From Lampris incognitus (Eukaryota > Chordata > Actinopteri > Lampriformes > Lampridae): a stretch of DNA of 64,000 nt. Made by a program: the position numbers and the translations under genes. Position 1 is the stretch's first letter, and every line of letters starts with the position of its first letter. This document shows, one piece after another, positions 11,787-22,793 of this stretch. Under the pieces are notes generated by a model, which was not told where the DNA came from, ran no database searches, and saw only the letters and a list, made by a program, of their open reading frames with translations. The stretch is from contig NC_079214.1 of NCBI RefSeq assembly GCF_029633865.1, positions 27,801,411-27,865,410 on the forward strand, read 5' to 3'.

Positions 11787-14290
11787 ATGTCAGAGAATGA
11801 GTATTATTGTGAGGGTAGCAAAAAGCCTTTAGATGACAACTTGCAGCACTTCACAGACACGCAACCATCAGCGGCTGAAGGCAAAGGAGCTGATGAGCCT
11901 GATTCCTCACAAGAGCCACAAAGAGGCAAAAGAATCCGCAAGTTAACGGAAAAGGGCCAAGAACTGCACGATGAGTAAGTAAGAAGACTTGAACACCGTT
12001 TCAGTGTGAACTATAAGAAGTGGAAGGCTATCTCCAAAGACGCCAATCAAGCGCTGAGTGAACAATGCTCAAACGAACTGCTGCAAGAGCACATCAGAAG
12101 GGCAAGCGACACATCAAATAATGTGTTCCTAATCTATGATGAATTACGGGATATTGACAGTCCTGACCATGACACACGTCGCAGGGTAGACACCTGTGAA
12201 GCAATAACAAGGAAGATAATTGAGACTTCAAAGGATCATCTGGACACAAGACAGGATGATGGTCATGGGGATAATGATCAAGGCAGGAAGGAGATAGCGC
12301 CTGCACTTACTTCTGAAGACTTAAAAAAAATAAGTATCAACACTCACTGCAGCAAGACCTCAAAAACATCATCTTCACGTTCAAGCCTGTCTGCTGCCAA
12401 GAGACAAGATGCTGCTGCTGACATTGCTGCCAAAGAAGCCACTTTAGAGGTACTGCGAGAGCAAGAACGTTATATGGAAGAACTTCGAAGGCTCCAAGCT
12501 GAAGCTGCTCAAGTACGAGCTAAACAAGAAGCTGACAATTCAGAAAGACAACGAGAGCTAGAATCCAAGCGCAGACAAGTAGAGCGTCTGGAGACAATTA
12601 AGAAGCTAAAAGCTGCCAAGGCTAGACTCCAAATATATGAGCAGAGTGAATGCTCCGACGAAGAAATATATAATATGCTCCATGATCGTGTCTCTCTGAG
12701 GAAGGAAGTCAAGCATAAAAGCCCATCGCAGTACCATCCTTCGCCACAAGCTGTGACACAACCAATGGCTGTGATACAGCCAAAGCAAGAAGACAGCACA
12801 GCAGCTCTTGTTAGAGCATTCGCAGTCTATGAGTGCTAATCGACTTCCTGTGCCTGACCCAACAACATTCAATGGTGACCCACTTAGATTCAACGACTGG
12901 AAAGCTTCCTATCAGACACTCATTGATAGAAAAAGCATACCAGCTGAAGAAAAGCTATATTATCTGCGAAAGTATGTGGGTGGACCTGCCAAGGCGGCCA
13001 TAGAGAACTACTTCCTTCTAGGCACAGAGTCAGCCTATAATACAGCATGGGCCGTTTTGCAAGAACGATATGGCAACCCATTCCTCATTGCTAAAGCATT
13101 CAGAGACAAACTCGATGCATGGCCCAAGATAAGCACCAAGGGCAGCACAGAACTTCAAGAATTCACAGATTTCCTTGCCAGCTGTGAGGCTGCGATGTTG
13201 CAGATGAAAGGGCTTGAAGTACTCAATGACTGTAATGAGAACCAGAAATTACTCACTAAACTTCCAGACTGGTTGACCTCAAGATGGAATAGGAAAGTCA
13301 TAGAAGAGGAAGAGCAAAGTCACACCTACCCAAGCTTCAGCCAGTTCGTTAAGTTCCTCACACGTGAAGCCAAAATTGCTTGTCATCCAGTATCATCCCT
13401 CCACGCTCTAAAACCAAGTGAGAGCGAAAGGTTCAAGGTTTCAAAAAGCAGAAGTCCGGGAGCAAAGGTGCTGGCAACCAATTCAGACGAGAGGGTTGTC
13501 TATTTATCCTGTGATTTCTGTGAGAAGGCAGGTCACAGTCTACACAAATGTCGTAGATTTATGGATAAGACAATCGCTGAGCGAGTCAAGTTTGTTCAGG
13601 AGAAGAAATTGTGCTTCGGCTGTCTGAAGTCTGGCCATCGCTCAAATGAATGTAAGTACAAAAATTATTGTGATACATGTGAGAAAAGACATCCAACTTG
13701 CCTCCACGATAATCGCACTAAAGAAGAAAAGATGGCAACAAGGCCTGATGGAGCAAGGAACATTGACAACGCACAGGAAAGGAGAGTGGAACGCTCACAT
13801 GATACACCAGCAAGAACATCAAGTGAGGCAAGAGCATCAAGTGATGTGAGAACATCAAGTAAAGCAACAACCTCAAGTGAACCACGCACATCAAGCGAAG
13901 CAAGGTCATTGAGAGTTGTTCAGAATATCAAGGACACTCATACATCCTCAATTGTTTCAGTGTGGGTGTCAGCAGCAAGTGAGCCCACCAACAAAGTTCT
14001 TGTGTATGCACTTCTCGATACACAAAGTGACACAACGTTTATCCTCGAAGACACAGCAAAGGCTCTCCACACAAAGAATGCACCAGTTCAGCCAAAGCTC
14101 TCCACAATGGCTGCAAAAACCATGCTTGTGTCATGCAGGAAACTGACTGGTTTACAAGTGAGAGGATACTTCTCAGACAAGATAATCCCTCTGCCAGGGA
14201 CCTACACTAGAGAGTTCATCCCTGCAAACAGAGATCATATTCCTACACCAAAGACTGCAATGGCTTGGCCTCATCTTGAACACATTAATT
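11787..14290 (+). pseudogene. BEL/Pao-type gag-protease remnant
   Basis: The gag starts with ATG at 11787 but has an in-frame TAA around 11976 (11787-11978, then open to 12839) and a +1 frameshift near 12815. Visible parts: a Glu/Arg-rich coiled coil (about 12420-12640), a DUF1759-like capsid region (FNGDPLRFNDWKASYQT, about 12868), two CCHC fingers (CDFCEKAGHSLHKC, CFGCLKSGHRSNEC, about 13510-13655) and an aspartic-protease site (LLDTQSDTTF, about 14010). Homology stops abruptly after MAWPHLEHI near 14290, so the rest of protease, RT, RNase H and integrase is gone. The frame runs on through unrelated sequence to 14433. Confidence 0.85.
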
Positions 14291-14478
14291 TCTGCCTGTT
14301 AGTCAGAAAACACATCTCTCAATGGTCACTTCTCGACTGCCTTTACACTGGCATAATTGCATTCTGGATTGGGACCATTTGGGACTGTTACCTGTCACTC
14401 ATCAGTCAGGCTTCCAGTCAGGGGAGTAAATAACAAACGTGTTTTTTTTAAAAGCACTATTGCTGCCTTAAAATATCA

Positions 14479-15823
14479 ATCAATCAATCAATCAATCAAG
14501 CAAGCAAGCAAGCAAACAATCAGATTTTATTTGTATAGCACTTTTCATACAAACAAATGTAACACAAAGTGCTTCACATAATAAAATCTCCCCCCTCACA
14601 AAATAAATTAATAAATAAATAAAAGTAGAGGCAAATTTTATAAAAGTACAGACAAGTTTAAAACTGAGTTAGTAAAATAAATAAAAGTGCCATAAACACT
14701 GATTAATTAAAAGTAACAACAGAGCAGAATATATAAAAATAGTAAAATATGTAAAACACACTCACACACACACACACACACACTATGAATTTAGCTGTAG
14801 GCTGTTTTAAAAAGTAAGGTTTTTAACCTGCTTTTAAATGTGTCCAGTGTGGGGGTTTCTCTCGGGTCCTCGGGCAGGGTGTTCTGTTCCATCTACTTGA
14901 GGCATAAATAGAAAATGCAGCTTCCCCTGCTCTAGACCTAGCACGAGAAATGGGTAAAAGACCACTGCCATTGGACCTGAGAGTTCTTGCTGGTTTATAA
15001 GGAATTAACATCTTTTATATAGTGTGGTGCAAGGCCATTCAGCGCTTTGTATACAATTAACAGAATTTTAAAATCAATTCTAGTTTTGACGGGGAGCCAA
15101 TGCAGAGATATAAGAACAGGTGGAATGTGATCATACTTTCTAGTTCTTGTGAGAACACATGCTGCTGCATTTTGAATTAACTATTTGGCGCACAAATGAT
15201 TTTGGGAGGCCAGTGAATAGTCCATTGCAGTAGTCTAGTCTACTTGTTATGAAAGCACGGATTAATTTCTCACAGTCTGATATTGATAAAAGCCCCTTAG
15301 TTTTGAAATGTTTTTAAGATGGTAGAAGGCTGATCTTGTGAGATGATTGATGTGGCTCTTAAAATTTAGATCACTGTGTATGATTACACCAAGATTTTTC
15401 ACTTTTGCACTCCAGAGACAGTGAGCTGAGATTAGCTGCAATTCTCTGTTTGTGAGTCTTTGCACCAAAAATAAGTATTTCTGTCTTGTCTTTGTTCGGT
15501 TGTAAAAAGTTATCTGACATCCATAGATTAATATCGTCAATACACTGAATTAGGAATTGTATGGGATCTAGGTCATCAGGAGATAGGGATATGTACAATT
15601 GTGAATCATCTGCATAATTATGGTAATTTATTTTGTGTTTCTGTATAACATGTGCAAGTGGGAGCATATAGAGATTGAATAGTAGTGGTCCAAGAATCGA
15701 ACTTTGGGGTACCCTACACATTATACCCACTTTGTCCGAGTGTGACCGGTGTACTTTTTCATTGCGTTGTGTAGGAAAGACAGGACAACTTCTCTCATGC
15801 ATGGGATCTGTATTCTGTCGCAT
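14479..15823 (-). mobile_element. L2-clade LINE, 5'-truncated 3' end
   Basis: Read on the minus strand, 15823 downward encodes the C-terminal half of a reverse transcriptase: PQSSILGPLLFNLYMLPL, then YHNYADDSQLYI (catalytic ADD), WMSDNFLQPNKDKTEILIFG, and, after frameshifts, LGVIIHSDLNFKSHI and a tail with EAAFSIYASSRWN. The 3' UTR ends in a (GATT)n repeat (aatc on plus, 14479-14498), typical of L2 tails. Several frame breaks make it inactive. Confidence 0.85.
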
Positions 15824-16018
15824 ATAAACAAAACAGGACAGGTTTCAGAAAACGTCAGATCAGCTCCTACTGTAGCCTCTTTCTACATGTCCAAAGCAGG
15901 AAAGAGCGCGTAGCTAGCAACACATTTTTTTTTTACAAAAATAAATAAAACATACCTGTCGCATATAAACAAAACAGAACAGGTTTCAGAAAACGTCAGA
16001 TCAGCTCCTACTGTAGCC
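15815..16018 (+). repeat. Direct duplication of a 63-bp block
   Basis: ctgtcgcatataaac begins near-identical 63-bp segments at 15815-15877 and 15956-16018 (one difference seen). A related tctttctaca...aaagcgggaaagag segment occurs at 15879 and again at about 16107. The origin is unknown. Confidence 0.75.
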
Positions 16019-16171
16019 TACGCAAGAATCGGGACCCACATTAGACATAAGACACATTAGGAATGGATAAAATAAATTACAGGGGCAGACAAAATGAACA
16101 CATACCTCTTTCTACACATTCAAAGCGGGAAAGAGGCAGAAGTCAGGGGGGAACATACGTTTTATAGCTAC

Positions 16172-16383
16172 TGTGGTGTATTGGATCGAGCACTCGGTGC
16201 TCGATTGTGTTGGACTGTCACCACTACTGAGTTCTGTAGTACACTGTAGTGTGTGATGTCTCCATCAGTAAAGATCAGACTTGTGCCGCATCCTCGTCTC
16301 CGTGTACTTATATATATTAGTGATTTAGTTAGTAACCCACGAATAGTAACACTACAATAGTGTACATAAGAGAAGTCACAACG
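16172..16383 (+). repeat. 5' LTR of Mag-like element A
   Basis: 212 bp beginning TGTGGTGTATT. It contains an internal perfect hairpin, cgagcactcggtgctcg (about 16186-16202). Confidence 0.92.
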
Positions 16384-16395
16384 TGGTGTCAGAAG
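16384..16395 (+). other. Primer-binding site, Mag-like element A
   Basis: TGGTGTCAGAAG directly follows the LTR; the identical 12-mer follows the LTR of the second Mag-like element at 27359. The TGG start is that of a tRNA-type PBS. Confidence 0.8.
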
Positions 16396-16486
16396 ACGGA
16401 GTTACGGTATAATTCGAGGGCGGTACTTCAACGAGTTCGCTGGTAGCTGAGGCAGCTAGCTAACACGTGCTAGCCTGAGCACAAAT

Positions 16487-17575
16487 ATGGAACAGTTCAA
16501 GCCGCCACCACCACTGATACTTACCGGGAATGTCGCAGAAAACTGGAGAAGATGGGAGCAGCGTTTCCAGCTGTACATGACCGCTTCAGGTGCGTTGGAT
16601 AAGGAAGAGACGGTTAAAACAGCCATTCTGCTTCACACCATCGGCGAGGAGGCGCTAGAAGTGTATAACACATTCACCATCATCCCAGAAGGAGACGACG
16701 AATCGATGGAGGACGTTCTGAAAGCCTTCAAGGACTACTGCAGCCCTCGGAAGAACGTCGTGTTCGAACGCCATCAATTCTGGTCGCACACGATGTCAGC
16801 AGGAATATCGGTGGACAGATTCATCTCAGAGCTGCGCCAGAAGAGCAAAGACTGTGAGTTTGCCAGACATGAAGATGACATGATAAGGGATAAATTAGTG
16901 TTCAGCATAAATGATGCCCGTTTGAAAGAAAGACTGTTACGTGATAATGAGCTTACTTTGCGCAGGGCCGTAGAGATATGTAGATCAGCCGAGCTCGCTA
17001 AGTCACAAATACAAGCGATGCAGACGTCACATGTTGTCCAAGACGCCTCAGTGGATGCATTAAAGAAAGCAACAGGGCAAACGCGCACGGGCAGCTGGAA
17101 CAAGAACAAAACGAGCAGCAAGAGGCATGTAACAACAACTCTCTGCCACAAGTGTGGAAATAAACATGAGCCCCGTCAATGCCCAGCTTATGGTGCAGTG
17201 TGCCACAAATGTGGTAAGAACAATCATTTTTCCAAGGTGTGTAAATCAAGCACTGAAAAAAGCGGCAATTACAAGACAAAGACAGTGCATAATCTAGAAA
17301 GTGAAATTGATTCCTTATATATAGGCATGATTGGAAAATACAAAAACAAAGCAGCCCACCAAGCTAAAGGCACTGTATGGCGTGAAACAGCCACGGTCAG
17401 AGGCGTAGCAATTAACTTCAAGTTGGACACAGGCGCCGATGCAAATGTGCTTCCTATGCGCGTATTCCGGCAGCTACCAGGTCCCGTTACGGCCCACAAA
17501 GACTGCGCTGATTGCTTTTGGTGGTGCACGACTACCCTCAGATGGTGTTGCATCTCTAGATTGCCGCACGTCTAA
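16487..17575 (+). CDS. gag plus start of protease, Mag-like element A
   Basis: The ATG at 16487 opens 362 codons. The N-terminus (LILTGNVAENWRRWEQRF) is the capsid-type domain of Mag-like elements. Two Cys-rich knuckles follow (CHKCGNKHEPRQC, CHKCGKNNHFSKVC, about 17140-17240), then the retropepsin site KLDTGADANVLP (about 17420). A frameshift near 17500 ends the frame at 17575, so the protease is read partly in this frame and partly in the next. Gag packages the element RNA in cytoplasmic particles. Confidence 0.85.
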   Translation: MEQFKPPPPLILTGNVAENWRRWEQRFQLYMTASGALDKEETVKTAILLHTIGEEALEVYNTFTIIPEGDDESMEDVLKAFKDYCSPRKNVVFERHQFWSHTMSAGISVDRFISELRQKSKDCEFARHEDDMIRDKLVFSINDARLKERLLRDNELTLRRAVEICRSAELAKSQIQAMQTSHVVQDASVDALKKATGQTRTGSWNKNKTSSKRHVTTTLCHKCGNKHEPRQCPAYGAVCHKCGKNNHFSKVCKSSTEKSGNYKTKTVHNLESEIDSLYIGMIGKYKNKAAHQAKGTVWRETATVRGVAINFKLDTGADANVLPMRVFRQLPGPVTAHKDCADCFWWCTTTLRWCCISRLPHV

Positions 17576-18558
17576 GCGTACGGCTATATTGGACTTCCAT
17601 GTGTCTAGCCGAGCTGGCAAGCCGATCCTGGGTGGAGATGCGTGTGAAGAGCTGCAGCTGGTGAGAAAAGTCGAGGCGCTTGCAGTGGAGTCCCCACAAC
17701 CAGCAAAACCTCCGGCCACCAAAGAGGAGCTGCTACAGAGGTATGCGGAGGTCTTCACAGGATTAGGCGAATTTCCTGGAGTTCATCACATACACATTGA
17801 CCCCAGCGTCACGCCTGTGATTCACGCGTGCAGGAACGTACCACTCTCCATCATGGACTCACTAAGAGAGACACTCACAGACTTGCAGAACAGGAAAGTC
17901 ATAACTCCTGTCAATGAACCTACAGAATGGGTGAACAGTCTTGTTGCCACAAAGAAAAAAAAATGGTGCGCTAAGGGTATGTTTGGATCCTTGCAACCTG
18001 AATGAGGCAGTCAAGCGTCAACACTACTCCATTCCTACACCGGAAGACGTGCGCAGCAGGCTAACAGGAAAATCCATCTTCTCCATCCTAGATGAAAAGG
18101 ATGGATACTGGCAGATCAAGCTAGATTAGCCGTTGTCTAAGCTATGCACCTTCAACACGCCGTGGGGCCGGTTCCGCTTCCTCAGACTCCCATTCGGGAT
18201 CAAATCGGCCAGCGAAGTGTTTCAACAAAAGAACTGTGAGACCTTCGGCGATATCCCAGGTGTGTACATTATAGCAGATGACATGATCATCGCAGCGTCA
18301 TCAGAGCGGGAACACGATGAAATCCTGCAGAAAGTAATGGAGAGAGCCAAGACCGCACATGTGAAATTTAACAGGGACAAGATCCAGTTTAAAGTTGATA
18401 CTGTAAAGTACATGGGACACGTCATCACGGCAGCAGGACAGAGAGCTGACGACACAAAGATCAAAGCGATTGTCGACATGCCAACCCCGGAAGACAAACA
18501 AAGTCTCCAACGTCTGCTGGGAATGACAAAATTCCCTAGCGCAATACATACCAAATGA
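17500..18558 (+). pseudogene. protease-RT section, Mag-like element A (frameshifted)
   Basis: The reading continues in three frames: protease end and RT N-terminus to 18005, then 17941-18129, then 18133-18558. Near 17955 a run of A bases is the likely frameshift point. RT motifs are visible: VCLDPCNLN, FSILDEKDGYWQIKL, RLPFGIKSASEVFQ and the catalytic YIIADDMII (about 18265). A stop at 18127-18129 and a frame change before 18560 break it. It would have copied the element RNA into DNA. Confidence 0.85.
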
Positions 18559-18673
18559 AGCCTCACTCACGGCACCCCTCAGACAGCTGCTCAAGAAGGA
18601 TGTAGCGTGGCAATGGTGCCCGCACCACAGCTCAGCGCTAAAGGCACTAAAGACCACCCTCACACAAGCCCCT

Positions 18674-20461
18674 GTGCTGAGATACTACGATCACAAGCAG
18701 CCTCTCACTCTACAAGCAGACTCCTCAAAGGATGGACTGGGAGCCTGTCTGATGCAGGACGACCGCCCAGTGTGCTATGCCTCACGAGCGCTCACCGACA
18801 CAGAAAAGAGGTACACACAGATAGAGAAAGAGTTGCTCGCTATAGTGTTTGCTGCTAAGAGATTCCACCAGTATGTCTACGGCAGACCAGTAACTGTCCA
18901 GTCCGATCATAAGCCTCTGGAGGTCATCATGCGCAAGCCGCTGAGCAAAGCACCTGCGCAGCTGCAAGGTATGCTTTTACAACTGCAGAGGTATGATCTG
19001 AGTGTAACATACACACCAGGCAAGCACATGTACATTGCCGACACACTCTCACACGCTACAGCTAGCAGAGAAGGTGACCATATTGATGAAAACCCTTGTG
19101 ATGAGAGAGTTGTGTATGCCTTGGATGCCACAGATGCCTTGAGCGAGGAAACACTCAGCCAATTAAAGAAAGCAACGGCAGCAGATAGCGTGCTGCAAGC
19201 TGTGTGTGAGAAACACAAGAAAGGCTGGCCCATGAAAAAGAAAAGTTTGGACAGAAAACTACACGCCAACTGGGCAGTAAAGGACATTATAAGCATGGAA
19301 GATGACATTGTCTTGGTCGGAGACAAAATCATCATACCCCAGAGCTTCAGGAGCACGATTTTGGAGAAGCTGCATCTTGCACACCAAGGAGTGCAGTGCA
19401 CAAAAGCCAGAGCAAGAAAGTCTCTCTACTGGCCTGGCATGGCACGACATATAGAGGCAATGGTGGAAAAGTGCGTGCAATGCCAGCAGCTACAGCCCAA
19501 ACAGCAGGCTGAGCCACTTATGCCGCATCAGGTCCCAGAACTGCCATGGATGAAAGTCGGAGCTGACATCTTCGAGCTACACGGTCAGTCATACCTGTTG
19601 TTAGTTGATTACCTAACCAAATATCCTGAAGTGCTCAACATATCTGACAAAACAGCATACACAGTAATCCAGAAGATGAAGTCTGTGTTTGCCAGACACG
19701 GGATTCCTAGGGAGATAGTGAGTGACCATGTCCCATTTGCCAGCTATGAGATGAAGTCATTTGCAGCTTCATGGGAGTTCAAGCTCACACACTCCAGCCC
19801 AGGTTTTCCCTCTTCAAATGGCATGGCTGAGAGAGCCATAAAGACAGTGAAACACGCACTGAAGAAGGCAATGCAGACCGGCACTGACCCACATCTGGTG
19901 CTGCTGTCACTGAGGAACACACCGGTGACAGGACTGGACTTATCACCTGCACAAATGTTGATGGGGAGAGTTCTACGAAGCACACTTCCGTGCTCCAGTG
20001 CTGTGCTGACACAATCAGTCCCACAGCACATTCACAGCAAGATCCAGAACCTGCAGTTTCGCCAAAAACAACGTTACGACCAGTGTGCAAAGCCCCTGCC
20101 AGTGTTGACCCCAGGAGACACCGTACACATGCAAACACGGCGCGGCTGGGAGCCTGCCGTTGTCATCCGACAGCGAGATGAACCACGGCCCTACTCTGTG
20201 CAGACACCGGCTAGGAGGACGCAAAGAAGGAACAGGCGACATCTGAGGAAGATACATCCGCGCCTATTCAGAGACACGGACAGTGAGGAACATTTTGACC
20301 CAGAGGTACAACCCTCACCCTCACAAGCGCCTGTGCCAGTCGACTCACCACCACATGACCTGCCACCACACGACCCTCCTCCGGTGACTACAGGCAGTAC
20401 ACCCACATGCTACACAAAGTGCGGCAGAGCAGTTAGGCGCCCTGCCAGATACAATGACTAA
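18674..20461 (+). CDS. RNase H-integrase section, Mag-like element A (595 codons open)
   Basis: A long uninterrupted frame; the ATG at 18674 is internal to pol, not a true start. RNase H: ADSSKDGLGACL, EKELLAIVFA, SDHKPLEVI. Integrase: H2C2 finger (HLAHQGVQ...CVQC, about 19370-19485) and core with Asp in GADIFE, Asp in IVSDHVPFA and Glu in NGMAERA. The flank of the second Asp is changed from the usual DNGPQF. A basic C-terminus and a Pro-rich tail (DLPPHDPPP) end at 20461. Confidence 0.88.
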   Translation: MLRYYDHKQPLTLQADSSKDGLGACLMQDDRPVCYASRALTDTEKRYTQIEKELLAIVFAAKRFHQYVYGRPVTVQSDHKPLEVIMRKPLSKAPAQLQGMLLQLQRYDLSVTYTPGKHMYIADTLSHATASREGDHIDENPCDERVVYALDATDALSEETLSQLKKATAADSVLQAVCEKHKKGWPMKKKSLDRKLHANWAVKDIISMEDDIVLVGDKIIIPQSFRSTILEKLHLAHQGVQCTKARARKSLYWPGMARHIEAMVEKCVQCQQLQPKQQAEPLMPHQVPELPWMKVGADIFELHGQSYLLLVDYLTKYPEVLNISDKTAYTVIQKMKSVFARHGIPREIVSDHVPFASYEMKSFAASWEFKLTHSSPGFPSSNGMAERAIKTVKHALKKAMQTGTDPHLVLLSLRNTPVTGLDLSPAQMLMGRVLRSTLPCSSAVLTQSVPQHIHSKIQNLQFRQKQRYDQCAKPLPVLTPGDTVHMQTRRGWEPAVVIRQRDEPRPYSVQTPARRTQRRNRRHLRKIHPRLFRDTDSEEHFDPEVQPSPSQAPVPVDSPPHDLPPHDPPPVTTGSTPTCYTKCGRAVRRPARYND

Positions 20462-20800
20462 CCTCAGGGTTCTTTTGTGTGATCATTCAAGTGTTTATTA
20501 AGAAAAAAAAGAGAAAAAAGAAGGTGAAACAAAGAGTACAAGGTGTGTTTAACCTGAAATGTTGCAAGATTGCTGAATGTTCAACATGTTTACATGCTAA
20601 CCACCAGAATGTGAAAAGGAAATGGTTTATGTTGTTTAATGAGAGTCATCTGTCATTTAAAAAACATGCTTTATTAATCATTGAAGTATGCAAGTAGAAA
20701 AGACTTGTTCAGTGTTGATGCCATAGCGTTAATGGTTCAGTAAAGGGTCTACTGTTGAAGTAACTGATGAGTAGGCCACGTCTCAGTTGGAAAAGAGGGA

Positions 20801-21012
20801 TGTGGTGTATTGGATCGAGCACTCGGTGCTCGATTGTGTTGGACTGTCACCGCTATTGAGTTCTGTAATACGCTGTAGTGTGTGATGTCTCCGTCAGTAA
20901 AGATCAGACTTGTGCCGCATCCTCGTCTCCGTGTACTTATATATATTAGTGATTAAGTTAGTTACCCACGAATAGTAACACTACAATAGTGTACATAAGA
21001 GAAGTCACAACA
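20801..21012 (+). repeat. 3' LTR of Mag-like element A
   Basis: 212 bp, preceded by the purine tract gaaaagaggga and followed by GCTAC. It ends CACAACA. Confidence 0.92.
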
Positions 21013-21017
21013 GCTAC

Positions 21018-21766
21018 TAACAGGAAATGGTGTCACAACAAGGAGGGGCTACTATAAGCGTTTCCTGATGATATAATAAAATAAAATAACAATGTTGGCA
21101 ATGAAAATAATAATAATCATGTGGTGATACTTTGTGTAATTATATAAATTTTTTTGGTTATGACGTTTTTAACCATGCTACCTACACGAGGAAAAGTCTC
21201 CGTCTCCAATAGACACAAAGAATTGCCAGTCCTGTAGTTGTTCTTTCCGGTTCTAACAAGCTTGTCTCTGTCTGTCTGCTAGTGAGCTACATTTTGCCTC
21301 TTCCATTTCGAGGAAATTGTGTGTCAGTGACAGATGTAAGTAGATTATGTATGTCTTAATTTGTGCCTGTTTCATTTACTTTGACTTACAAGGGAAAATG
21401 TTTATATAAATCCGTTTTCTGTTGCTGTTGTTTCTCTCTGCTAGTGAGACGCTGTTAGCTATACCATGCTTGTTAGCTTAGCTGGGCGTTAGCTAAATTT
21501 CATCCGCTACCGTGCCTCACGCCGACGCATGCGTTGTTGTGTTATGTTTATGTGTATGCATGTGGACTATGATCGCTCATGTGTTATTGTTGTTCATTAA
21601 TATAGATGTTGTATTGTATTTACCTGCAGACAACCACACATTCTTCGAATAAATATCGTCAAACTGGAGCTCCGCCTCCGTGATTCTCTAACCGGAGTCA
21701 CACCACCATAGTGTGTGCAAGCTCTATTCAGCGCATCTGTAGAGGCCCTAGACCTCTGTTAAAGTG
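21018..21766. other. Region without a recognised gene
   Basis: AT-rich sequence. Nothing coding was recognised. The right half may be the 5' part of the hAT fragment that follows. Confidence 0.4.
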
Positions 21767-22189
21767 CACAAAAGCTATGCTACAGATTTCCAAGTGAAAA
21801 CAGTTCTACGAGCCAGAAAACTTCAGGAATTGAAGTCTCAGTTAGCAGCGCAACAGTCAATTTTTATGAAACCCAACACCAAGGGTAAGGCGGCAACGAT
21901 AGCATCGTATCGCGTCAGTCATGTTCTTGCTAAGCATAAGACGGCGAAAGAGGCGTTTGTTATGGCTGCGGATGCACTCTTCTGTGATTTCAAGAACAAA
22001 ACGGACATTGCGAATGCCATTAAAGACGTTCAACTATCCCAGAATACCGAGAATCTTCACGAGCAACTGAAGAAGGACATTGACGCATGTGAGTGTTTTC
22101 TCCCCCAGTTCGACGAGTCAATCGATATGGTAGATGTGGCACAGTTATGCATTTTCATTAGAATCGCCGTAGGCTATGTCGTGGTCTGA
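21767..22189 (+). pseudogene. hAT transposase fragment, GTF2IRD2-like
   Basis: About 140 codons in one frame with ELKSQLAAQQSIFMKP, FVMAADALFCDFKNK and DACECFLPQFDESIDMVD. This resembles the N-terminal half of the hAT (Charlie-type) transposase domain found in GTF2IRD2-like proteins, including the DEST-type motif here read as DESIDM. The frame ends at a TGA with no catalytic C-terminal part. There is no intron and no flanking exon. It is judged a truncated mobile-element remnant, not a host gene. Confidence 0.7.
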
Positions 22190-22199
22190 GCTGTGAGCT

Positions 22200-22793
22200 A
22201 ATCCGTTTACGCGTCGGGATGCTAAACATTAGTTAGCAGCTATCACTGATCACTATTAGACTACTCAACAATCCTTTCGGTCCGTGGCAAGGTAGGTCCT
22301 TTTAATCCACAAAATCCTCGTCGCCATTGTAATGTCCACAAATACACGGGATGACTGTGTGAACGAATAACTTCGGGCTTTATTTTATCACTCTTGTTCT
22401 GTCGTTCATACATCCATGCTGTGTGTCTTGCATACATGCTTGTTCCTTCCTCCTACTTCCGTACTCCTCCCATAACCCCTTGCTTCTCTTAAAGAGGTAT
22501 TCTCTATTAAAGTCTGAACATCACAGCTGATAGTCAGTATTTTATGGTGGGTTGTACTTGAGCTTAAAATTATAGAACTCTCTTTAAATAAATAAATATA
22601 AACGCTATACACTTTCATCAATGGTGTTGATGAAAGTGCTCAACAAATGAGGAGCGGAATATTAATATTAATCTTTTATGTATATATATGTATACATAAG
22701 ACACGCACATATATTAGCGAATGTCCTAGTCACCTCAATATTGATTCAATATTGATATTGTGAAGCACTTTTGTACTTACAGGCAAAGTATTA
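22200..22793. other. Region without a recognised gene
   Basis: AT-rich. It contains a gtatatatatg stretch near 22680. Nothing coding was recognised. Confidence 0.4.

Larger units (their letters stand above)
16167..21017 (+). mobile_element. Mag-like Ty3/gypsy LTR retrotransposon
   Basis: Two 212-bp LTRs (16172-16383, 20801-21012) are flanked by GCTAC (16167-16171, 21013-21017). A PBS (16384-16395) and a purine tract just before 20801 are in the expected places. I count about eight LTR differences in 212 bp. Coding order is gag, protease, RT, RNase H, integrase. gag and the RNase H-integrase part are open, whereas the protease-RT part has frameshifts, so autonomous activity is unlikely. Confidence 0.95.
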
